14,302 nt of DNA from Planctomycetota bacterium (GTDB lineage: Bacteria; Planctomycetota; UBA1135): contig JAKVCF010000051.1 of NCBI GenBank assembly GCA_022447335.1, positions 1 through 14,302 on the forward strand, written 5' to 3'. The translations under genes and the position numbers were made by a program. Position 1 is the first letter of the stretch; each line of letters opens with the position of its first letter. The notes beneath the pieces were generated by a model that saw nothing but the letters and a program-made list of their open reading frames with translations, was not told the origin of the DNA and did no database searches. This document shows, one piece after another, positions 8,283-14,302 of this stretch.

Positions 8283-8855
8283 TTACAGGTTCGATGCAAC
8301 AAAATCCCAATTGACCAAGCTATCGAAGAAGACTTCAAGATACTTGGGTCGAGCGTTACGGAAGTCAATGTAGTAGGCGTGCTCCCAAACGTCACAGGTG
8401 AGTAGCGGCTTAAGGCCATCGGTCATCGGATTCCCGGCGTTCAGTGTCTCCACAACAGAGAGCTTTCCACCAGCGTCCGCAACCAACCAGGCCCAGCCTG
8501 AACCGAAGCGCGCCATTGCGGCCGCTTTAAACTCGGCCAAGAAAGCGTCGTAAGAGCCAAAGTCGCGATCGATCGCCGCAGCCAAATCGCCACTCGGAGC
8601 GCCGCCGCCGCCCGGCTTCATACAACTCCAATAGAAGGTGTGGTTCCACACCTGGGCTGCATTGTTAAAGACACCACCATCCGTGGTCTTGACCAATTCA
8701 TCGAGTGACTTTGAGTCGTCGCCATCGAGCAGCTCGTTGAGCTTGCCTACATAGGCAGCGTGGTGCTTACCGTAGTGGTACTGAATGGTCTCCGCAGTGA
8801 TATGCGGAGCGAGATCGTTCTCGCCGTAAGGAAGCGCAGGAAGTTCGTAGGCCAT
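8283..8855 (-). CDS. sodB: Superoxide dismutase, iron type
   Basis: This 190-residue enzyme converts superoxide to oxygen and hydrogen peroxide in the cytoplasm. The Fe/Mn-SOD fold is plain: HYGKHHAAYV (27-36), NHTFYW (71-76) and DVWEHAYY (155-162). Metal ligands are His27, His72, Asp155 and His159, and the second-shell Tyr35 is present. Gln68 in AAQVWNHTF and NAGNP (139-143) are features of iron enzymes. Manganese enzymes place the key glutamine in the later segment, so iron is preferred, although a cambialistic enzyme is possible. I start at the ATG giving MAYELPALPY, the usual family N-terminus; an upstream in-frame TTG (8891) would only add residues not seen in the family. The leader has no Shine-Dalgarno but has seven T directly upstream. 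It has its own terminator and probably its own promoter. Confidence 0.95.
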   Translation of the reverse strand: MAYELPALPYGENDLAPHITAETIQYHYGKHHAAYVGKLNELLDGDDSKSLDELVKTTDGGVFNNAAQVWNHTFYWSCMKPGGGGAPSGDLAAAIDRDFGSYDAFLAEFKAAAMARFGSGWAWLVADAGGKLSVVETLNAGNPMTDGLKPLLTCDVWEHAYYIDFRNARPKYLEVFFDSLVNWDFVASNL

Positions 8856-8913
8856 GATTCGTAAGAAAAAAATAACGCTCCACGGGCACAAGATCGGTCG
8901 CGGAACAGCCTTC

Positions 8914-8941
8914 AGGATAGGCCCGCGTGCGGATCACTCAA
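8914..8941 (-). promoter_or_regulatory. Candidate sigma-70-like promoter of sodB
   Basis: In the 104-base gap between the end of the CotH-family gene and sodB, the minus strand carries TTGAGT (8941-8936) and TATCCT (8919-8914) separated by 16 bases. Each matches the consensus at four of six positions. The predicted transcript would have a leader of about 50 bases. This is a pattern match only. Confidence 0.35.
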
Positions 8942-8959
8942 GTAGGCTCGGGGCCAAGC

Positions 8960-11662
8960 CTAGTCGATCACCAGGGCGTTACCCGGCGTAAGGGTGCTAC
9001 TGGCCACATCGTAGCCCTGAAGCCAGATCGGCATACCGCTCGCCGTCGTAGGCAAATTGGCCTGCCAGACAGCCCCACCGAAAGCATCGGCATTCAGCGG
9101 TGGGAGCTGCCGAATCGGCAAGCTGAGCGAAACCAATCCGTAAGGCGTGCTCGTCGGACCCGGGCCAGTCAAGCTGTACGCCAGACCCAGCGGATTATCT
9201 GGCGTTCCACCAAGCAAGGTCACGCTGGCCCGCGCCCCGGCCTTAAAATCGCGCGTCACCAGCACTGGAGCACCGGTGTGCGCCACCAAGAAGCCCTCAT
9301 CGTCACGGAGCTCCAACGCGAGCTGTGCTCGCAAGTCCCCAGTCGCAGGCCCTACAACCAAGCGAGCCTCGCCGCCTGTCGGTGAAATGGAGCGCATACG
9401 GAAAGCGCGCAGATCCGGGGAAACAAATAGGGAACGCCCCACCCCAATCACTGTTCCTGGCTCGAAGGTGAATGTGTAGTCGCCGCTCAACGTCCAATCA
9501 CTCAAATCAATTGGAGTGCTTTCCAAATTGCTGACCTCGAGATACTCCTCGGCGGCATTGCCCGACGCTGGATCATGATCCCAAGACGCAAAGCCGATCC
9601 GCGGCACACGCGGCTGCGGATCCGGCACTTCGCCGGTACCATTTAGCCCCAGAGTCTCGTACAGATAAACACGGCGCTTCTCTAAAAACTCTGCTTCAAA
9701 GATCTGCAAGGCCTGGAGATAGTCCTGATTGCGATCGCCGTAGCTTGGAATACCCCAGCGCGCAACGTCCAACGCGACATCGCTACTCATTCGTGGCGCC
9801 CAGTCGTCAAACTGCGACTCAAACCATCGCTCCGCACGTGGCGTACCCGGCGACTGCAGCAACTGATCCATCACCGTCCGGAAGCGGCGCATGTAAAGCT
9901 CCCGTGACTCCGGATGCTGGAAAACCGCATCGATCAGTCGGTTCCAGGGACCATCATTCTTAGGCCTATCACGATCGCCAAATAACGGGTGACTGAACTG
10001 GTCCAGATCAGCCCAAATTGTGTCATTCAGCACCCCGCCACTGCGGGTGTAATTACGACCTTGAGTCAGATCGAGATCCCACGGAATAAACCGCCATTCA
10101 TCGTCGGTCTGAACATCCCGATAAACGTAATAGTTCTTCGCAATGTGATCATTGTTGTGAATCAGGTTGGTAATAGCGATGTAGTTGATCACCGCCGGAA
10201 GGTCGACGTTATCGAAAATGTAATTGCGCTGGTCAATTCCGGTCAGCTTAAGACCCTGGACAAGACCCTTCAGGTCAGAGTTATTTTCGCTGCGGCGCGT
10301 CTTCTTCTCGACACCACTACTCGAACGATCGAGCACGTTGTACATCTTGTAGAGCGGACCAACGCCATCTTCGTCCCAACCGAAGCGATCGAGAAGATTC
10401 TCATCTGGCTGCTCAACAAAGGCCGTAACGGAGTAAAACTCGTTATTCATCCTTAGATGCACCAACTGAACGTCACTGCCTGGTTGACCAGCCGCCTCAT
10501 AGGCCTTCCAACCCAAGTAACGCCGCAGATAGGACTTGTCACTCCAACTCGTATTCAGGTTTAGCTCCTCCACACGACGACGATCCGGGTCATAGCGGAA
10601 GTGGTGCCCACGATTGAAATCGAACTTAAAGCTGCGCTTCGGCCACCACGCAGACGAGCCTCCGCGCCTGCGCACAAAGAGATTGTCATAGAACTCACCC
10701 TCGTACCACAGCGAGCAACGTGTGCCCGCGCCAGTGGTTGCCGCTGAGGGATCCTCAACGAACCAGTGATAGATCTCGAGCTCACTGGCCAGTGCTGAGT
10801 CCTGCACCATAGTGCCGAAATACTCAGGCGCCTCGACCGGCATCGGATTCCCCGGCGCGCGAAACAAGCCCCCTTGACCATCGTCTGACTCCACCGCCCA
10901 GCGCAACATCTCGCCAGCGGTTGCCGTGCCGGCTGGAATGGTCGCTGTCCAAGTGCCATCCGCCGCGACTCGGTCGTTACCGCCTCCGTCATCACGCATC
11001 GCAATACGGAACTCAGTTTGGAACATGCGACGGACGATCAGATCAACTGCGACCGGCGGCACGCTGGGTGCCATCTCGGCCATCACAATCACGTCCTCGC
11101 CGGGGGTCGGCGTGACCGGCTTGTGCTCCACTTCAACCACGGGCGGCCCGACACCTCGATTGAAAGTCCCTGGAGTCGGCGAACTCATATAACCAAGCAC
11201 AGGCCCCATACCCGAAAGCTCCTCAAAACCGTATGAAACATCGCCAAACTGCTCTGGGAATCCTGCGCCAAAATCCTGCGCCACGCTGCCATCGGGTCGC
11301 AGAAGCGCCAGTGTCTCACCCTTGCCACTAAGCTTGAAATCGAGGTGCAGCTCTGCACCAGCAACCGCACGGCCCTTGTCGCTGGCAAACACAACCAAAA
11401 ACTGACTCGGGCCCAGAAGGGTTCCTGCAGGGAAAACCCAGTGCGCGGCTAGCGTCGGATCGTCGCTAAGCGCCCAACCGCCCAGATCAACCGTCTGCCC
11501 ACCCAAGTTGGTGAGCTCGATCCAATCACTCCGATCGCCGTCCTCATCCTCGATCGAGGTGTCGTTGACCGCCTGGAACTCCGAAATCGCAATCTGACCC
11601 TGGGTCAGCGCGAATAAGGCAGTTCCAAGCACGAACGACAACATCCAGAAAGTATACGCCAT
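8960..11662 (-). CDS. Secreted LTD / CotH kinase-family / LTD protein
   Basis: A 900-residue exported protein. It has a signal peptide (residues 1 to about 22, MAYTFWMLSF then VLGTALFALTQG) and a lamin-tail-type domain at about 24-135 (ISEFQAVND, DWIELTNLG, LGGWALSDDP). A linker Ig-like region follows, then a CotH-type domain at about 325-600. CotH signatures are VRRRGGSSAWWPKRSFKFDF (330-349), NLIHNNDHIAKNYYVYRD (499-516) and WRFIPWDLDLTQG (523-535). A second lamin-tail-like domain lies at about 688-790 (EEYLEVSNLESTPIDLSDW), followed by a tail at about 815-900. CotH of Bacillus is a protein kinase of spore coat proteins. Many exported bacterial relatives have unknown targets, so kinase activity here is inference. 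I start at the ATG before the signal peptide; an upstream extension to 12031 would overlap the divergent glycosyltransferase and has no signal. Seven T precede the ATG and no good Shine-Dalgarno is seen. Confidence 0.88.
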   Translation of the reverse strand: MAYTFWMLSFVLGTALFALTQGQIAISEFQAVNDTSIEDEDGDRSDWIELTNLGGQTVDLGGWALSDDPTLAAHWVFPAGTLLGPSQFLVVFASDKGRAVAGAELHLDFKLSGKGETLALLRPDGSVAQDFGAGFPEQFGDVSYGFEELSGMGPVLGYMSSPTPGTFNRGVGPPVVEVEHKPVTPTPGEDVIVMAEMAPSVPPVAVDLIVRRMFQTEFRIAMRDDGGGNDRVAADGTWTATIPAGTATAGEMLRWAVESDDGQGGLFRAPGNPMPVEAPEYFGTMVQDSALASELEIYHWFVEDPSAATTGAGTRCSLWYEGEFYDNLFVRRRGGSSAWWPKRSFKFDFNRGHHFRYDPDRRRVEELNLNTSWSDKSYLRRYLGWKAYEAAGQPGSDVQLVHLRMNNEFYSVTAFVEQPDENLLDRFGWDEDGVGPLYKMYNVLDRSSSGVEKKTRRSENNSDLKGLVQGLKLTGIDQRNYIFDNVDLPAVINYIAITNLIHNNDHIAKNYYVYRDVQTDDEWRFIPWDLDLTQGRNYTRSGGVLNDTIWADLDQFSHPLFGDRDRPKNDGPWNRLIDAVFQHPESRELYMRRFRTVMDQLLQSPGTPRAERWFESQFDDWAPRMSSDVALDVARWGIPSYGDRNQDYLQALQIFEAEFLEKRRVYLYETLGLNGTGEVPDPQPRVPRIGFASWDHDPASGNAAEEYLEVSNLESTPIDLSDWTLSGDYTFTFEPGTVIGVGRSLFVSPDLRAFRMRSISPTGGEARLVVGPATGDLRAQLALELRDDEGFLVAHTGAPVLVTRDFKAGARASVTLLGGTPDNPLGLAYSLTGPGPTSTPYGLVSLSLPIRQLPPLNADAFGGAVWQANLPTTASGMPIWLQGYDVASSTLTPGNALVID

Positions 11663-11748
11663 AAAAAAATCTGAAATCCTGGGGAGGCTGGCGCGTTTTG
11701 ACTGGCAAGGAGGCAAGCCCCTGCCGATGTGAAAGGACCGGACTCCGG
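11663..11748. promoter_or_regulatory. Divergent intergenic region between the CotH-family gene and the glycosyltransferase gene
   Basis: These 86 bases must drive two divergent genes for envelope proteins. On the plus strand AAGGA (11733-11737) lies 11 bases before the glycosyltransferase ATG and is the best Shine-Dalgarno in the window. TTGACT (11698-11703) could be a -35 box, but no good -10 lies at the right distance. On the minus strand a seven-T run precedes the CotH-family ATG. No operator was recognised. Confidence 0.35.
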
Positions 11749-13527
11749 ATGAAAGTACGCTTCTCGATCTGGCTAATGGGCCTAGTGGCCCTGTCGCTCG
11801 CCTTCCAGGCGCTGCTGCTCCAGCAGGCTTGGGCAGAAAATCCGTTTGCACGTGTGCTGCTCGGAGATTCAGCCGTCTATTGGGAGTGGGCCGGAGAAAT
11901 CGCCAACGGCAAATGGATCGCGGACGAACCCTTCCAATCGGCACCGCTCTACCCCTACTTCCTGGCCCTACTACGCACGCTGGGCCTCGACCTACTAGGA
12001 GTCTATTCGGTCCAGGCCCTACTCGGCACACTGACTATGGTCCTGATCGCGCTGGCCACACGACGACGCGCTGGGCCGCTGGCCGGACTAATTGCCGCCA
12101 CGCTGTGGATCTTCCTCGACGAAGCCGCCTTCGTCTCTGGCCGCATTTGGAACCTGCCGCTGCAACTCTTCACCGGCAGCCTGCTCCTCTGGTATACGAC
12201 GCGCATCCCCGAGCAGTTTGGAAAGGCGACTCTACCGAGTCTTGGAGCACTGTGCGGGATCGCAGTCCTCGCCAATCCCGCACTGCTCCCGGTCGTTCTA
12301 CTGCTGATCTTCTGGGCTGGACAAGCTCCTATCAAGCGCAACCTGTTTGGTTCGTTTACTGCACTCGCGGTAATGGCTGTGTGCATCGCGCCTGCTACCT
12401 ATCACAACCGCGAAGCCTGTGGCGAAACCATCCTAATCTCCTCGCAGGCCGGACTGACCTTCGCCCACGGCAATAGCGCAGGAGCCAGCGGCACCTACTA
12501 CCCAGTAGAAGGGGTCTCCGAAAATCGACGCACACAGAATCAGGATGCAGTCCGCCTTGTCGAACAGGAAACTGGCAAACGCAGCTGGAAAGCGACTAGT
12601 CGCTACTTCTTCGAGCGCGGCCTCGGTTGGATGGTGGAGAACCCAGGCGATGTCTTGTCGCTCGAACTCCGCAAGGCTTGGTGGCTGCTAACCGGCCGCA
12701 GCTACGCTGATCTGTACAACCCAGATCTCGAATCCCGCACTGAATTCGGTTCGCGCCTTACCTGGGCGCCGATCAGCCTAGCCTTCCTCTTCCCGTTAGC
12801 CCTCTTCGGCATGGTTCGCGTCTGGCGCCGAGAAGGTCTCCGGCACCGCGGACCCGAGATTCTGATGATCGGCGGAGTAGCGCTAATCGTACTAGTCTTC
12901 TGGTACAGCCCGCGTTATCGAATGCCACTTGCACCAGCCGTAATCCTGCTGGCAGCCGAAGGAATGGCATGGGGCTGGGGTTCATGGCGCGAAGAACAAC
13001 GTCGTGGCCCGGGCATCATCGTCTTAAGTCTGATGGCAATCGCTTTAGTCGCTGGACTGATCAATCGCGCCACGCGCTTTGATTCACCGGACCTACTGAT
13101 GCCCGCATTCCTGCACTCTGTCGGCGACTCCCTGCGCCTCATGGAAGGACGTGAAGCCGAGTCGATCGAGTATCTAGAAAGTGCGATCGAACGCGGCTAC
13201 CGCAAGTATGAGGCACACTACAGCCTCGCGCTGGCCTACATGAAACTGGCCGAAACCACACTCAACGATGGTCAGGAAGGCGCACAGAAGCGCGCGCTGC
13301 CAACCTATCATCAGGCTGTAACACAGCTACGCCAGACGGTTGAGCATGACCCCAACTCTTTCCAGCCACAGTTCAACCTAGCCAGCATTGAGTTCTGGTT
13401 CTGGCAACTCGGTGAGCGGGAAGCATGGGAAGTGCAGCCGCTAATCGAACGAGCACTACAGATCGCGCAAGACACTGGGAGCGAGGAGCCTGCCGCGCGG
13501 CTACAACAGATGCTCGCACAGCTGTAA
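11749..13527 (+). CDS. GT-C family membrane glycosyltransferase (PMT/ArnT-like) with TPR-like C-terminus
   Basis: This 592-residue integral membrane protein looks like a dolichyl/undecaprenyl-phosphate-sugar dependent glycosyltransferase of the GT-C fold. Evidence: one N-terminal membrane segment (about 7-24), then the first outside loop with LLGDSAVYWEWA (37-48), where Asp40 is the likely catalytic acid. About ten membrane segments follow to about residue 437. The family-typical YSPRYRMPLAP (386-396) sits at the edge of a late helix. From about 465 a soluble helical tail has TPR-like units (EAHYSLALAYMKLAE, FQPQFNLASIEFWF). Such enzymes transfer a sugar to protein, lipid A or another envelope acceptor; the acceptor is unknown here. 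ATG at 11749 is chosen because AAGGA lies 11 bases upstream and the signal-like helix starts at once; TTG at 11698 would add 17 residues. It lies 29 bases before the Lon-related gene and is probably co-transcribed with it. Confidence 0.8.
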   Translation: MKVRFSIWLMGLVALSLAFQALLLQQAWAENPFARVLLGDSAVYWEWAGEIANGKWIADEPFQSAPLYPYFLALLRTLGLDLLGVYSVQALLGTLTMVLIALATRRRAGPLAGLIAATLWIFLDEAAFVSGRIWNLPLQLFTGSLLLWYTTRIPEQFGKATLPSLGALCGIAVLANPALLPVVLLLIFWAGQAPIKRNLFGSFTALAVMAVCIAPATYHNREACGETILISSQAGLTFAHGNSAGASGTYYPVEGVSENRRTQNQDAVRLVEQETGKRSWKATSRYFFERGLGWMVENPGDVLSLELRKAWWLLTGRSYADLYNPDLESRTEFGSRLTWAPISLAFLFPLALFGMVRVWRREGLRHRGPEILMIGGVALIVLVFWYSPRYRMPLAPAVILLAAEGMAWGWGSWREEQRRGPGIIVLSLMAIALVAGLINRATRFDSPDLLMPAFLHSVGDSLRLMEGREAESIEYLESAIERGYRKYEAHYSLALAYMKLAETTLNDGQEGAQKRALPTYHQAVTQLRQTVEHDPNSFQPQFNLASIEFWFWQLGEREAWEVQPLIERALQIAQDTGSEEPAARLQQMLAQL

Positions 13528-13541
13528 CCCCCGTCCGGGGG
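13528..13541 (+). other. Short GC hairpin between the glycosyltransferase and Lon-related genes
   Basis: Directly after the glycosyltransferase stop, CCCCC and GGGGG can pair around a GTCC tetraloop. No T run follows, so it is not a normal intrinsic terminator. It could stabilise the upstream message end or attenuate read-through, but it may also be chance in GC-rich DNA. Confidence 0.3.
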
Positions 13542-13556
13542 CCACCGCCCCTCGAC

Positions 13557-14302
13557 ATGCCACCCGATTCGCCGCGATCATCCAAGCGCCTTGCACGCGC
13601 GCGCCGCCTCCGCCCAACCGAGGCACGCTGGGGCTGCCCAGCACGCTGGGTTCCCGCCGTGCGCAAACAGACATCGGGCCCCAGCGGTGAAGCCGGCCTA
13701 GTCGGCCAAGCCCGCGCCCTCGAAGCCCTGCGCATGGGTCTCGCCGTACCCGGATCGGGCTTCCATGTTTTCCTAGCTGGCCTAGGCGGAGCGGACGAGC
13801 CCGAACGGGTAGTTCGCCTGATCGAGCAGCTACGCATGCAGTGCCCATTGCCGCGTGACCACGTCTTTGTGCACAACTTCGCAGACCCGATGCGTCCGAT
13901 GCACCTAGAGATCGCAGCCGGCGAAGCAAACGCACTGGCCGATGGCATGGATCGCTGGGTACGCACGCTAACCCGCGAGATCCCGAAGTTGCTCGAGTCG
14001 GATACCCATGTGGACCGGCGACATCGGCTGTATGCGCGGTATCGCAAAGCAGAAGAACAACTCTTTCGCCGCTTCGGACGCAAGCTTCAGGGCCAAGGTC
14101 TGGAGCTCGTCACGTTGGAAGATGACGAGGGACGGCGCCGTGACATCTTCGCGCGCGTCGGCGAACAACTGTTGCCGGTGGAGTCGCTCGAAGAGCTCCC
14201 GCGCGGCGGAAAGCCAACGGTAACCGAACGCAAACGATTGCTCGCTGCGCGCGATGAAGGTCGCAAAGGACTACGCCAAGTCCAACGCAAAGCGCGCGCG
14301 CT
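13557..14302 (+). CDS. Lon-related AAA protein, N-terminal part (AAA_32-like), runs off right edge
   Basis: The frame is open from ATG at 13557 to the window end, 248 full codons, without a stop. It matches the N-terminal part of Lon-related putative ATP-dependent proteases (AAA_32 type): a short Arg-rich start, GLVGQARALEALRMGLAV (47-64), GFHVFLAG (68-75), VFVHNFADPMRP (103-114), and a long helical coiled-coil insert from about 130. In active members the FLAG stretch continues into a Walker A loop (GxxGxGK/R[ST]). Here it reads GLGGADEPERV (75-85), with no GK[ST], so ATP binding at this site is doubtful. The rest of the family, including the second AAA part and the Ser-Lys Lon protease domain, would lie to the right and cannot be checked. 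No clear Shine-Dalgarno is present. The gene follows the glycosyltransferase by 29 bases. Confidence 0.8.
   Translation, partial: MPPDSPRSSKRLARARRLRPTEARWGCPARWVPAVRKQTSGPSGEAGLVGQARALEALRMGLAVPGSGFHVFLAGLGGADEPERVVRLIEQLRMQCPLPRDHVFVHNFADPMRPMHLEIAAGEANALADGMDRWVRTLTREIPKLLESDTHVDRRHRLYARYRKAEEQLFRRFGRKLQGQGLELVTLEDDEGRRRDIFARVGEQLLPVESLEELPRGGKPTVTERKRLLAARDEGRKGLRQVQRKARA

Noticed and set aside
8856..8891. Longer sodB start at TTG 8891
   Set aside because: It adds 12 residues (MCPWSVIFFLRI) not typical of iron superoxide dismutases, while the ATG at 8855 gives the normal N-terminus.
8945..8960. Possible hairpin (GGCT...AGCC) just after the CotH-family stop
   Set aside because: The stem is short and imperfect and no T run follows on the minus strand, so it is not supported as a terminator.
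11663..12031. Upstream extension of the CotH-family reading frame (123 extra residues)
   Set aside because: It overlaps the glycosyltransferase gene on the other strand, is Arg/Pro-rich like antisense sequence, and would bury the clear signal peptide that begins at the ATG at 11662.
11829..12476. 215-residue open frame on the plus strand within the glycosyltransferase gene
   Set aside because: It is a shifted frame of the membrane-protein gene, rich in Arg/Thr/Pro, without hydrophobic segments or motifs.
13373..14083. 236-residue open frame on the minus strand
   Set aside because: It lies opposite the end of the glycosyltransferase and the Lon-related gene, is very rich in Arg, Ser and Pro, and shows no family motif.
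1..14302. Mobile elements, CRISPR arrays, tRNA or rRNA genes
   Set aside because: No transposase or integrase, no spaced direct repeats and no cloverleaf-like sequence was seen; all gaps between genes are about 105 bases or less.

Overview
The window reads as ordinary bacterial chromosome: GC-rich, tightly packed, eight complete protein genes plus one partial gene at each edge. No gap between genes exceeds about 105 bases. I see no tRNA, rRNA, CRISPR array, insertion sequence or prophage gene. The mix suggests a Gram-negative-type bacterium with an outer membrane, possibly a planctomycete. The evidence is a secreted HEAT-repeat protein with recurring W..WW motifs, a secreted lamin-tail/CotH protein with a distinctive C-terminal tail, a lipoprotein-like barrel protein and a Lon-related AAA protein. 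That taxonomic guess rests on remembered family distribution and is not proven here. Shine-Dalgarno sequences are weak or absent in front of most genes.

Layout. Bases 1-5056 hold a leftward cluster read as recG helicase, then an exported HEAT-repeat protein, then the first 24 codons of a protein starting with a membrane or signal segment. Gene spacings are 8-11 nt and 3 nt, so this looks like one operon. At 5145-5933 a rightward short-chain dehydrogenase starts divergently from recG. It ends with its stop codon overlapping that of a leftward CCA tRNA nucleotidyltransferase/HD protein (5930-7336). At 7411-8208 a rightward small outer-membrane-type protein with a lipobox faces a leftward iron superoxide dismutase (8283-8855). 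A clear intrinsic terminator (8221-8255) for sodB lies between them. At 8960-11662 is a leftward 900-residue secreted LTD-CotH-LTD protein. Diverging from it, 11749-13527 encodes a GT-C membrane glycosyltransferase with a TPR-like tail. After 29 bases follows the start of a Lon-related AAA protein that runs off the right edge.

How they fit together. The housekeeping content is DNA repair (recG), tRNA 3'-end synthesis or repair (cca) and oxidative defence (sodB). The rest concerns the envelope: exported HEAT protein, barrel-like lipoprotein, exported CotH-family kinase-like protein and a membrane glycosyltransferase. The last two share a divergent 86-base control region and could both modify surface proteins or glycans, but that is inference.

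I did not find a convincing new multi-gene system. The most interesting points are the lost Walker A motif in the Lon-related protein, the conserved-looking tail of the CotH protein, the repeated W..WW motif of the HEAT protein, and the long G tracts at the start of cca.
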